Of a stretch of DNA of 64,000 bases, positions 40,301 to 47,930 are shown piece by piece. The notes beneath the pieces were generated by a model. It was not told where the DNA came from. It searched no databases and was given only the letters and a program-made list of their open reading frames with translations. A program made the position numbers and the translations under genes. The stretch's first letter is position 1, and each line of letters opens with the position of its first letter. Location of the stretch: assembly GCF_001643305.1 (NCBI RefSeq), contig NZ_LSGW01000078.1:1-64000 (forward strand), given 5' to 3'. This DNA is from Aeromonas salmonicida subsp. salmonicida (GTDB taxonomy: Bacteria; Pseudomonadota; Gammaproteobacteria; Enterobacterales; Aeromonadaceae).

Positions 40301-40885
40301 CACGAAACCGTGGATCTGGTGCTGACCGATCTGCAGATGCCAGTGATGGATGGTGCCCAGCTGTGCCAGCAGTTGCGGGATTCTGTGCGCTGGCATCATC
40401 TGCCTGCCTACGTTATCACCGCCGATCTCAGCGAGCAGGCGGCGCAGCGACTGGCCAGCTGCGGTTGTCGAGGACATCTGGACAAACCCCTGTTGCTTAA
40501 AGATCTGGCCAATTTACTGCGCAGCGTGCCAAGGCTTGCGGACACTAGTGTCCTCTTGTCCGCACCCTCTCCCGGCACCGCAGGCGAGGAAATGGGGGCC
40601 GGGTGGCATGAGCCGGCACTGCCCCCTTTGAGCCGCGAGTTGATAAACCTCTATCTGGAGGCAACTCGTCAAGATCTGGCTGACATTGAGCAGTGCATCA
40701 CACAAGGAGATGCTGAAGCGCTTGATGCGGCTTTACACAAGATGAAGGGGGCGGCCAAAATGGTGGGCGCCACCCCGCTGATCCAGGTGATCGAGCAGTG
40801 GAAACGGGATCCACAACAACCCCTGATGTCCCCGCTGCGGCACGCTCTGGATGAAGTCTGCCGGCGATTAGGTGAGAGAGTCTGA
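37304..40885 (+). CDS. BvgS/EvgS-type hybrid sensor kinase, frameshifted and lacking the H-box histidine
   Basis: The 3' frame of the kinase gene begun at 36918; the listed start is a GTG within the frame and not a proven start. From the N-terminus: the rest of sensor domain 1, a second binding-protein-like domain (residues about 115-350), a membrane segment (about 360-382), two PAS-like regions, HisKA, HATPase (NLLANAIKFS, DDDGPGISDD, GTGLGLAIS), receiver (Asp1009 in VLTDLQMPVMDG) and Hpt (His1145 in LHKMKGAAKMVG). The HisKA H-box reads VSYEIRTPMN: Tyr655 replaces the phosphoaccepting His. Frameshift plus this change suggest a gene losing kinase function. Followed by a receiver gene 1 base later. 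Confidence 0.8.
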   Translation: MSPLWQASEVLKTLYPHSTQRVLTDAVNWYSSLVAGKGTAYLGDYLQLRYLMREYPDVGLRLRRLRSDELVLSYRLMMRDKPELRELVDMAIRYMPPGGVYKDLERYLEQGEQDINPLHFTDKEQAWLVGTSRAVKLVVNPALMPYSGIDKQGQLRGWSADVLHRVSQQTGMIFHVVPVKDTEDALAKLRSGEADMMTGLLETPALTGEFDFTRIVVASRYALVSHKLRSFDRLEEIKGEVVVPASLYDPDMLARLGKHGWRKSQTLESGIAEVQAGRAEAMLAELYQLQYPLRNNLLAGLDIKELPDRFGLGFAISPHSPRLAGVMEQSLMTITGQQNDDLNQRWRQLVLTQQSGVSYGIWLGSVLLALLISAGVIWLIWRSRQQQAREVSRRQEMEQTLALESQFRESLFQALPVPVFLRNEQGEIIKRNKQAKRLEARYLAELSLPQSQLQGTEGEMTLGDQVFSYAQIPLRLGKQAPAGDLIALSDISALRERTRLLHQAERRLRALTNTVPGVVIQFLLQQGKITRIEFISRGSYELLGLASQQIRRHPDSALSRLVHQDRREMRAPMLAMLHAGQPFSYALRYEHPVKGTRWLQCYGRGRSQQEGGWRVYGVVQDVTARVEQERALQASHERAEQAVLAKGRFLAAVSYEIRTPMNAILGLLEWLNHTPLSAEQHSALSHVRLAGDELLGLLNDVLDFSRNENRQLALSPQPTDLVDLCEHVAAVHWSKARSKRLQLRLDIDHHLPAQVELDPHRVQQVLHNLLANAIKFSCAGEVVLWARRQGDRLLCGVDDDGPGISDDLLPRLFLPFEQGGEEGQPRAQGTGLGLAISRQLMEQMGGEIRVKPRPLGGSRFTCSLPLVLLHEMPRWQPRVASVNIQLNDAERAYLVPWLGELGLTEDPAGPLLRAVEDDQGLRYWDWQGEPWVPGSVVSLLQPRLVSSALEEMSLPGQGMRVLLVEDHEVNRVLISMQLTQLGAEVLSAANGRLALDILQHETVDLVLTDLQMPVMDGAQLCQQLRDSVRWHHLPAYVITADLSEQAAQRLASCGCRGHLDKPLLLKDLANLLRSVPRLADTSVLLSAPSPGTAGEEMGAGWHEPALPPLSRELINLYLEATRQDLADIEQCITQGDAEALDAALHKMKGAAKMVGATPLIQVIEQWKRDPQQPLMSPLRHALDEVCRRLGERV

Positions 40886-40886
40886 C

Positions 40887-42134
40887 ATGATCATCACAGA
40901 TGAAGAGTTATTGGCGTTGCTGAACTCGGAAGAGACCCAGGAGCGTTTTTTTTACCCGGTGACCCTCTATGCACTGGACGGAGTGGCCTATCAGGCGGCA
41001 AAAGCCGTTACCTTGCCCGAATTTGCCACCTTGCGTCGCACGCAACCCGATGCCCGCTGGCCGTGGGAGGGGTTGTTCGCCGCCGGTGCCATCGCCCTGT
41101 TTGATCCCGCCTCACACGTCGGTGCCGACTATTTGCCGCAGTTGATGAACCAGAGCGATGGCATCTATCGCCTCTCGGATGACTGGCTGGCAGGGGTCCA
41201 TGACAGGTACCAGCAGTGGCAGCAGTGGCTGGCACAGATGCAGATCTTGTTGCTGGAGGATCACCCGTTTCAAGGCGCCCATATCCAGCAGGAGATCCAG
41301 GGATTGGGGCTGTCCTGCCAATGGGTGCAGGATGGCGATGCCTGTATCCAGGTGCTGGAACAGGGAGGCGTCAAGCTACTCATCAGCGATCTCAGCCTGG
41401 TGGAGCAGGATGCCATCGGTCTGCTGATGAGCCAGCCTCAATATCAGCAAAGCGGCCTGCCCATCATACTGCTGTCGGCCCACGATCAGACCCTGATAGA
41501 CGGGGCCCGCCGGCTGTTGCACGATGCGGGTTTCAATGTGGTGGCCGCCCTGGCCAAACCGCTGTTGAGCGATGATCTGCTGCGGCTGCTCAAGGCGCTC
41601 TATCTGGGGCCACAGCGGCAACAGCGGCTCAGTGGCTTGCGCCGTACCGTCCGCAGCTGGCAGGGGGAGGAGAAGGGGCTGATCGGGCTCTTGTCCGACC
41701 CGCCATCTCCGCTGCCCATCTGGCTGGCGGTGACAGGTTTGCCGCCACGGTGGGAGCTGGTGCGGGATTGGCTGGGCAGACAGGGGCGAGATGCCACTGA
41801 ACTGACCCTGGTCATTCACCGCCGTGATCACCTGCTCAGCCAGGCCGAGCGGTTCGCACTGGTGCTGCAAGCCAGTCTGGCTGGCGTCAAGCTTGCGCTG
41901 CTGCTCGACAATGACCAGCATATGCCGTTTGATTTGCTGGAGAGGGTGCCATTGCAGCACCTGCTGTTGGGGCAGAGCCTGCTACCAGGGCTCGAGGCCA
42001 TGACGGCGGACTCCCTGCTGGGCCGCTTCATCCATAGGGCCAGAGAGCTTGGCATTGCCCTCTATCTGGATGATCCCTTCAACCTGCTAGACAGTACCCT
42101 GTGGCGCGATCGCGGCATGACGGGGCGCTGGTAA
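40887..42134 (+). CDS. Receiver-domain protein with a degenerate EAL-like C-terminus
   Basis: 415 residues. Residues 1-115 are a domain I do not recognise. Residues 118-240 are a complete receiver domain: acidic pair in LLLEDHP, phospho-acceptor Asp168 (LLISDLSL), Ser197, Lys224 (ALAKPL). Residues about 275-415 follow the spacing of an EAL phosphodiesterase C-half: TELTLVIHRRDHLL, GVKLALLLDND where an active enzyme has DDFG, and RARELGIALYLDDP where it has AEGVE. Catalytic residues are absent, so it may only bind or signal. The ATG is 1 base after the kinase stop, so it is the cognate partner. Confidence 0.7.
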   Translation: MIITDEELLALLNSEETQERFFYPVTLYALDGVAYQAAKAVTLPEFATLRRTQPDARWPWEGLFAAGAIALFDPASHVGADYLPQLMNQSDGIYRLSDDWLAGVHDRYQQWQQWLAQMQILLLEDHPFQGAHIQQEIQGLGLSCQWVQDGDACIQVLEQGGVKLLISDLSLVEQDAIGLLMSQPQYQQSGLPIILLSAHDQTLIDGARRLLHDAGFNVVAALAKPLLSDDLLRLLKALYLGPQRQQRLSGLRRTVRSWQGEEKGLIGLLSDPPSPLPIWLAVTGLPPRWELVRDWLGRQGRDATELTLVIHRRDHLLSQAERFALVLQASLAGVKLALLLDNDQHMPFDLLERVPLQHLLLGQSLLPGLEAMTADSLLGRFIHRARELGIALYLDDPFNLLDSTLWRDRGMTGRW

Positions 42135-42137
42135 CCC

Positions 42138-42737
42138 GTGCCCCGTTACCTCTGCTGGCCCCCCGATGAGGCGCGTTTGCAACGCAGCCTGGCTGGCTGG
42201 CTGCATCCGACGTCACGGGCCTCCTTGCCCTTGATGATGGAAGTAGGCGGGGTACCCTGCCGCTTGCAGGAGCTGGCTGGCGCCGATCCGGAATCGATCA
42301 GAGCCGCCTACGAGGCGTTGAGCGAGCAGAGCATTTACCTGCGCTTCATGCGGGCAAAACAGCCGGCTACCGATGATCAACTCGCCTTCTTTCTCGACTA
42401 TCCCAGAGCCCCTCAGATAGCGCTGCTGCTGACCGATGGTCAGGGGCGGCCGCTGGCCCAGGCCCAGTCCATACGGCGGCGGCTGCACCCGGACCGGGCC
42501 GAGTTCTCCTGTCTGGTCGCAGATCACTTCCAGCACAGAGGGGCGGGCAGGCGCATTCTGCTGGCGCTGGCACTGCTGGCGCGCGCCGAGGGCATTCGGG
42601 AGTGGACCGCAGAAGTATTAGCCCAGAATCGCCCCATGCTGGCGCTCCTGCGGGGGTTGGGGCTGCCGCTCACCCTGGTGACGGGGAGGGAGCTGGTGTT
42701 TGTCCGGCTCGATCTGAGCGTGCTCGATACCCTGTGA
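42138..42737 (+). CDS. GNAT-family acetyltransferase-like protein
   Basis: 199 residues from a GTG start 3 bases after the upstream stop; an internal ATG at 42234 is an alternative. The GNAT core is recognisable: SIYLRFMRAKQPATDDQLAF, EFSCLVADHFQHRGAGRRIL (acetyl-CoA pyrophosphate loop Q/RxxGxG/A) and AEVLAQNRPMLALLRGLGLP. The opening resembles the GNAT domain that follows acyl-CoA synthetase-like domains in Pat-type protein acetyltransferases, here standing alone. It forms an operon with the kinase and receiver genes. cobB, a protein deacylase, is the next gene. Confidence 0.7.
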   Translation: MPRYLCWPPDEARLQRSLAGWLHPTSRASLPLMMEVGGVPCRLQELAGADPESIRAAYEALSEQSIYLRFMRAKQPATDDQLAFFLDYPRAPQIALLLTDGQGRPLAQAQSIRRRLHPDRAEFSCLVADHFQHRGAGRRILLALALLARAEGIREWTAEVLAQNRPMLALLRGLGLPLTLVTGRELVFVRLDLSVLDTL

Positions 42738-42827
42738 AGCGGGTATCCTCATAAGACCAAGGGTGAATAGGCTGCCTTTTCAGCCTGTGCTAAGGTCAGC
42801 CTTGTATGGGATCAGAGGGAAGCAGTC

Positions 42828-43601
42828 ATGGTGCAATCAGCGAAACATATCGTCATTCTTACCGGCGCCGGTATCTCTGCCGAATCCGGCATCAAGACCT
42901 TCCGTGCCTGTGACGGCTTGTGGGAAGAGCACAGGGTGGAGGATGTGGCGACCCCGGAAGGGTACGCCCGGGATCCCGCCCTGGTGCAGGGTTTCTACAA
43001 CTCGCGCCGTCATCAGCTGCAACAACCGCAGATCCATCCCAATCCTGCTCACTATGCCCTGGCCCGCCTCGAGCGCCTGTTGCCTGGCACAGTCACTCTG
43101 GTGACCCAGAATATCGACAACCTGCACGAGAGTGCGGGCAGCAAGAACCTCATCCATATGCACGGAGAGCTGCTCAAGGCCCGCTGTCCCGAGTCGGGCC
43201 AGGTGATCGAATGGCGCGGCGATCTCCATCAGGACGAACTTTGCTCCTGTTGCCAGTTCCCCCAGCCGCTGCGCCCGCACGTGGTCTGGTTTGGCGAGAT
43301 GCCGCTGGGGCTGGATCGCATCTATGGCGCCTTGGCCCAGTGCGACCTTTTCATCTCCATCGGGACTTCGGGGGCCGTCTACCCTGCTGCCGGCTTCGTG
43401 CATGAGGCTGGCCTCAACGGTGCCCATACCATAGAGCTCAACCTGGAACCGAGCGAGGTGGGCAGCCAGTTTGACGAGAAGCGCTATGGACCGGCCTCCC
43501 TGCTGGTACCCGCTTTCGTTGACGAGTTGCTGGAGCGCTGCGGCGTGCATCAACCCAAACAGATAGAGGGTCACAACTGGATGGAGATGCGTGGATCCTG
43601 A
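42828..43601 (+). CDS. cobB: NAD-dependent protein deacylase CobB (class III sirtuin)
   Basis: 257 residues. Removes acetyl and succinyl groups from lysine using NAD+. The NAD site is [14 protein letters not shown], the catalytic His is in [11 protein letters not shown], and the zinc Cys are in CPES and CSCC. The Tyr and Arg of FYNSRR match the YxxR that lets class III sirtuins bind succinyl-lysine. [11 protein letters not shown] is the second NAD loop. An AGAGGGA site precedes the ATG. Confidence 0.95.
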   Translation: MVQSAKHIVILTGAGISAESGIKTFRACDGLWEEHRVEDVATPEGYARDPALVQGFYNSRRHQLQQPQIHPNPAHYALARLERLLPGTVTLVTQNIDNLHESAGSKNLIHMHGELLKARCPESGQVIEWRGDLHQDELCSCCQFPQPLRPHVVWFGEMPLGLDRIYGALAQCDLFISIGTSGAVYPAAGFVHEAGLNGAHTIELNLEPSEVGSQFDEKRYGPASLLVPAFVDELLERCGVHQPKQIEGHNWMEMRGS

Positions 43602-43705
43602 GCTACTGTGTGACGTCACAGTTGCAATGAGAGTGTGAAATCGCGACACTGACAACCAAAATATGGGACGCAGTTGGCGCAAATGATCATGACCCTAGTG
43701 AAGCA

Positions 43706-44164
43706 ATGGATCGCTTTTTTCTCCTGATGCTGGCCAGTGCCAGCGCATTGGCATCGACCCCCCTGATGACACTTGTGCTGCCCGATGGTCGGCAGATAGC
43801 GCTCGATGACGCTGCACTGGCCGCCTTGCCGCAAACCCAATTCAAGACAGCGACTCCCTGGACCACGGATATGCATGACTACCGTGGCCCGACCCTGGCG
43901 GCTGTGTTGGCGGCGCAAGGGGTTAAGAATGCGGGCAAAATTGCCGTCTCGGCACTTAATGGCTATCAGCAGGTGGTGGATCTCACCCTGTTTGAGGAGG
44001 CACCACTGACCCTGGTGCGCCATGAGGATGGCAAGCCGCTGACCCGCCGCAACAAGGGACCGCTCTGGTTGCTGATCCCCCTTTCCAGTTACCCCAAGCT
44101 GGATATCCCCCTCATTCATAACTGCATGGTCTGGCAGGTAACCCGCATCGAGATCATCGGCTGA
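43706..44164 (+). CDS. Small periplasmic protein with an oxidoreductase molybdopterin-binding-like (SUOX) fold
   Basis: 152 residues. A signal peptide (FFLLMLASASALAS) exports it. The mature part has blocks of the SUOX fold: TPWTTDMHDYRGPTLAAVL, VSALNGYQQVVDL, PLTRRNKGPLWLLIPLSS. The usual molybdenum-ligand Cys is not evident at its normal place, and at this size it is unlikely to be an enzyme. Its stop overlaps the start of the GGDEF gene (TGATG), so the two are coupled. I infer that it senses something in the periplasm for that protein. Confidence 0.65.
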   Translation: MDRFFLLMLASASALASTPLMTLVLPDGRQIALDDAALAALPQTQFKTATPWTTDMHDYRGPTLAAVLAAQGVKNAGKIAVSALNGYQQVVDLTLFEEAPLTLVRHEDGKPLTRRNKGPLWLLIPLSSYPKLDIPLIHNCMVWQVTRIEIIG

Positions 44165-45816
44165 TGGGTCGTCAGCGTCACAATCTGCTCCTGGTCTCAA
44201 TCACCCTGCTGTTTCTGTTCTCCTCGGGTTGCGGGCTCTATCTGCAGCACCGCCAGGAGCAGCTGGTCGATACCTTCTATCGCAACATCCACTGGAACAT
44301 CAGCCAGGTGATGCTGGAGTCCCAGCGTTTTCTCTACGACTTGCGCCTCTACCGGGCCGGGCAACTGGACATGGAGACCCTGAGCCTGGATTACGATCTG
44401 TTGTGGAACCGGCTGGATATCTTCCTCATCAGCAGCGAGACCGCCGATGCGCGGGAGCGTCACGGACTGGGCAAGGCCCTGGCCGGACTGTTCGAGCAGA
44501 TTAAACTGCTCGAGCCCCAGATGCAGGCCGGGCAGTTGCGCGAAGGGGCCGAGCTCGAGCAGTTGCAGACCAGGATTGCCGAACGGACCCATCAGATAGG
44601 GGTGGTGGGCGATCGGATCCTCTCCAGTCAGGAGCGGGAAGCCTCGGTCAACCAGATCCGCAGCAGCCTTTTCTGGCTGCAAATCTGTCAGTTGATCCTG
44701 TTGGTGACCGGTGGTGCCCTGGTGTTTGCCCTCATTCGAGCCAACTTGCAAAACCGGCGCCTCTCTTTGCTCGACCCCCTGACCCAGCTCGGCAATCGCC
44801 GAGCCTTGCAAGAGCAGCTGACTCGCTCGTTGCAATCTTCCCGCGCTCAGGCGCTGGTGGTGCTTGATCTGAAGCGCTTCAAGCAGGTCAACGATCTGCT
44901 TGGCTATCAGGTGGGGGACAGGTTGTTGCAAACGGTGGCGAACAAGCTGCAGCAGGCCTACAGCGGGCACGCCTATCGGCTGGGAGGGGACGAGTTTGCG
45001 GTGATCCTGACCGAAGACATACAGGGCATGGAGGAACAGATCCAGGCCCTGAAGCAACTGCTGCATTTCGAGTTTGTGACCCGGGAGAGCCGTTTCGAGC
45101 TGGCGTGCCGGCTGGGGGTAGCCCAGGTAGAGGAGACTCAGGATCCCAATCGACTGCTGGATCAGGCCATCCTTGCCCTCAATCAGGCCAAGCGCGATGC
45201 CAATGGGGATATCGCCTGGTTTCAGCCAGGCATGTTGCAGCAATTGCAGCTGACCCAGCGTCAGTTGCACCAGCTGCGGGACTGGTTGGCATACCGGATA
45301 CCATCCCCTCTGGTGGTCGATATGCCATGGCTGAGCAGTGAGAACGGGCTCAGGGTGAGGGGGGTGTTGCTGCGCTGGCAGGACAATCTGGCACCCTGCG
45401 AGATGAGCTGGCTGCAGGAGGGGGGCATACTGGGACCCGTGATCGCGCGGCTGTTGCAAGAGCATGAACAAGCCGCACTCGGTGAGCCTCAACCACTGCT
45501 GATAGCGCTCAATCATCAGGCCCAACTGGCCCATGTGCTGGCCTATCTACCCGCCACTGTGCATGTCGAGCCGATCTTGCTGTTACCTGCCTTGCAACAG
45601 GATGCCAGCTTGCTGGCCAAGGTGAATCAGCGCGGTTGTACCCTGGCACTGAGCGAGCTTGGCAGCAGCACGCCAACGCTGCTGGCCGCCGGCTGGCCGG
45701 TGCGTTACTGGTTGCCGGAGCTCGCAAGCCACACCGGCTTGTTGCAGCCGCTGGCACAGCAGTTGGGGTTGGTGCGCCTCATTCCGGCAGATGTTCAGGC
45801 TGCGCGGCAGGCCTGA
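44164..45816 (+). CDS. Membrane GGDEF protein with degenerate EAL-like domain
   Basis: 550 residues. Two membrane segments (residues about 5-22 and 173-195) frame a helical periplasmic sensor domain. GGDEF follows at about residues 200-365 (LLDPLTQLGNRRAL, HAYRLGGDEFAVI), with an intact active-site motif but no RxxD I-site. The last 180 residues resemble an EAL domain in order, but EAL reads VLL (GVLLRW) and DDFG reads SELG, so no phosphodiesterase activity is expected. It should make c-di-GMP, controlled by the coupled periplasmic partner. Confidence 0.85.
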   Translation: MGRQRHNLLLVSITLLFLFSSGCGLYLQHRQEQLVDTFYRNIHWNISQVMLESQRFLYDLRLYRAGQLDMETLSLDYDLLWNRLDIFLISSETADARERHGLGKALAGLFEQIKLLEPQMQAGQLREGAELEQLQTRIAERTHQIGVVGDRILSSQEREASVNQIRSSLFWLQICQLILLVTGGALVFALIRANLQNRRLSLLDPLTQLGNRRALQEQLTRSLQSSRAQALVVLDLKRFKQVNDLLGYQVGDRLLQTVANKLQQAYSGHAYRLGGDEFAVILTEDIQGMEEQIQALKQLLHFEFVTRESRFELACRLGVAQVEETQDPNRLLDQAILALNQAKRDANGDIAWFQPGMLQQLQLTQRQLHQLRDWLAYRIPSPLVVDMPWLSSENGLRVRGVLLRWQDNLAPCEMSWLQEGGILGPVIARLLQEHEQAALGEPQPLLIALNHQAQLAHVLAYLPATVHVEPILLLPALQQDASLLAKVNQRGCTLALSELGSSTPTLLAAGWPVRYWLPELASHTGLLQPLAQQLGLVRLIPADVQAARQA

Positions 45817-45827
45817 CTGGCTGAGAT

Positions 45828-45858
45828 AAAAAGGGCGATCCCATGGATCGCCCTTTTT
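45828..45858. terminator. Bidirectional terminator between the GGDEF gene and rbsR
   Basis: A stem AAAAAGGGCGATCC (45828-45841) with GGATCGCCCTTTTT (45845-45858). A/T-runs on both sides allow use from both directions. Confidence 0.88.
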
Positions 45859-45877
45859 GCATGCGTCTTTCAGCGGG

Positions 45878-46888
45878 TCAGGGGGATGGGAAGGGCGCGC
45901 AGGATTGTCTGATCACCAGATCTGGATCAACGGTGATCAGGTGGTTATCCACTGTCACCCCATTGATACGTGCCAGCAGCCGGGTAACGGCGAGGCGTCC
46001 CAGCTCCTCCTTGGGTTGATTGATGGTGGTGAGTGGCGGTGACAGATACTGCGCCAGCGCCACATTGTCATAACCGACGATGGAGATGTCCTGCGGTATG
46101 TTCAACCCCGCCTGATGGGCGGCACTGATGGCCCCCATGGCCATCATGTCGTTGAAGATAAACAGGGCGCTTGGCCGTTTGGGCTGAGCCAGCAGGCGCT
46201 GCATGGCATTGAAACCACTGGCACAGTCGAAATCTCCCTCCTGGATCCAGGCCGGATTGACGGTCAGACCCGCTTCCTGCATCGCCTGCTCAAAGCCAGC
46301 CTGGCGCTGATTGGCGGGGGCGCGGCTGTGGGGGCCCGTGATGCAGCCTATGTCGGTGTGACCGAGCGCCAGCAGGTGGCGGGTGGCCAGGTAGCCGCCG
46401 CGATGGGAGTTGTCGGCGATGAGATCCACGTCCTTGCTCTCCATGCCCCAGTCCATCACCACCACCGGCAGGCTCTTGAGCCAGTCGAGCTGGTTGAACA
46501 CCTCCTGCTGCCCCTCGCTGCACATGATCAGCAGGCCGTCGACCCGTTTTCGCAGCATCATTTTCAGGTAGGAGAGGGCGGTTTCGGCTTGCCCCTCTGT
46601 GTTGCCCAGCATCAGGTTGTAGCCCTGCTCGAAGCAGTAGCGCTCCACCCCGCGCACCACCTCGGCAAAGAAGGGGTTACTGGAGGTGGTGACCAGCATG
46701 CCGATACTGTTGGTCTCCTTCACCTTGAGGCTGCGGGCCACCAGGCTGGGGGCATAATTGAGTTCGCGCATGGCAGCAAAGACCCGCTCACGGGTCTCTT
46801 GTGCCACGAAGCGGGTCTCGTTGATAACATGGGAGACGGTAGTGGTGGAGACCTCTGCCCGCGCCGCCACCTCCTTGATGTTGGCCAT
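45878..46888 (-). CDS. rbsR: Ribose operon repressor RbsR, LacI family
   Basis: 336 residues. LacI-type helix-turn-helix (MANIKEVAARAEVSTTTVSH) and hinge, then a sugar-binding domain similar to RbsB (SIGMLVTTSSNPFFAEVVRG). It should bind the palindromic operator upstream of rbsD and leave it when ribose is present. It is the last gene of the rbs operon, and its start overlaps the rbsK stop (ATGA). Confidence 0.93.
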   Translation of the reverse strand: MANIKEVAARAEVSTTTVSHVINETRFVAQETRERVFAAMRELNYAPSLVARSLKVKETNSIGMLVTTSSNPFFAEVVRGVERYCFEQGYNLMLGNTEGQAETALSYLKMMLRKRVDGLLIMCSEGQQEVFNQLDWLKSLPVVVMDWGMESKDVDLIADNSHRGGYLATRHLLALGHTDIGCITGPHSRAPANQRQAGFEQAMQEAGLTVNPAWIQEGDFDCASGFNAMQRLLAQPKRPSALFIFNDMMAMGAISAAHQAGLNIPQDISIVGYDNVALAQYLSPPLTTINQPKEELGRLAVTRLLARINGVTVDNHLITVDPDLVIRQSCAPFPSP

Positions 46889-47820
46889 CAGTGCCCCTGC
46901 GCCGTCTGGGCAAGCAGGAAGGCGTCGACCTCAACCTTGCTTGGGATCGAGTTCTGGGCGCCGAACTTGGTGACAGAAAGCGCCGCCGCGCCGTGGGCAA
47001 AGCGCACCGCGGCGTTGAAGTCTGCACCGGCAAGCTCGGCGGCCAGCAGGGCGCCGTTGAAGGTATCGCCCGCGGCCGTGGTGTCTACTGCCTCAACCCG
47101 AAACCCCGGGATGAGCTGTTGCTGCTTGGCATTGCTGCAATAGACCCCTTGGGAGCCCAGGGTGATCATCACATCGCTTATTCCCATCTGGTGGAAGCGG
47201 GCCGCCGCCTGAGCCGCGCTGGCCTCGTCGCTCACCTTGACGCCGGTCAACAGCTCGGCTTCGGTCTGGTTGGGGGTGATGAGATCCACCAGCGCCAACA
47301 GCTCGGCCGGGAGCGGGCGGGCGGGCGCCGGATTGAGTACCACCCGGGTGCCGTGGGATCTAGCCAGCTTGGCGGCTTCAAACACGCTTTCAAGCGGCAC
47401 TTCCAGCTGCAGTAGCAGGGTATGGGCATCGGCAATCATGGCTTCATGCCGTTTGACCATGGCAGGAGAGAGGGCGCCGTTGGCCTCGGCGGAGATGCCT
47501 ATGCTGTTTTCCCCCTCGTCGCTCACATAGATGATGGCGATGCCGGTGGGCAAGGTCTCATCGAGTTCTACTGCACTGACGTCTATGCCATCTTGCTCGA
47601 AACCCTGGCGCATCTGATGGCCGATGGCGTCATCACCGATGCGGGCAATAAAGGAGACAGGGGCGCCGAGACGTGCGGCAGCCACCGCCTGATTGGCCCC
47701 CTTGCCACCCGGTACCACCTGATAGCTGTGGCCGGTCAGGGTTTCACCGGGGCGAGGAAAATGAGGGACGCGCAGTACATGATCCGCATTGACACTGCCC
47801 AGAACAACGAGACGATTCAT
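46888..47820 (-). CDS. rbsK: Ribokinase
   Basis: 310 residues from MNRLVVLGSVNADHVL at 47820; the longer frame upstream is unsupported. PfkB family: GGKGANQAVAAARLG is signature 1, and DTTAAGDTFNGALLAAELA is signature 2 with the catalytic Asp. It phosphorylates ribose to ribose-5-phosphate after import. Located after rbsB, with a partial terminator in between. Confidence 0.95.
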   Translation of the reverse strand: MNRLVVLGSVNADHVLRVPHFPRPGETLTGHSYQVVPGGKGANQAVAAARLGAPVSFIARIGDDAIGHQMRQGFEQDGIDVSAVELDETLPTGIAIIYVSDEGENSIGISAEANGALSPAMVKRHEAMIADAHTLLLQLEVPLESVFEAAKLARSHGTRVVLNPAPARPLPAELLALVDLITPNQTEAELLTGVKVSDEASAAQAAARFHQMGISDVMITLGSQGVYCSNAKQQQLIPGFRVEAVDTTAAGDTFNGALLAAELAGADFNAAVRFAHGAAALSVTKFGAQNSIPSKVEVDAFLLAQTAQGH

Positions 47821-47892
47821 TCTTATCACCCTTGATTTGGAACATCTTGGTTTGAGTGGGCCCAAGCCAAGATGCACAGCTGATGGAAACTC

Positions 47893-47924
47893 CAAAAACA
47901 AAGGGGGAGGCCAAGCTCCCCCCT
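47893..47924 (-). terminator. Intra-operon terminator between rbsB and rbsK
   Basis: On the minus strand a stem of GGGGGAG with CTCCCCC (47916-47922 and 47903-47909) is followed by TTTGTTTTTGG. It lies just after the rbsB stop and would reduce reading into rbsK-rbsR, a common arrangement that favours binding-protein output. Confidence 0.7.
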
Positions 47925-47930
47925 GTCACA

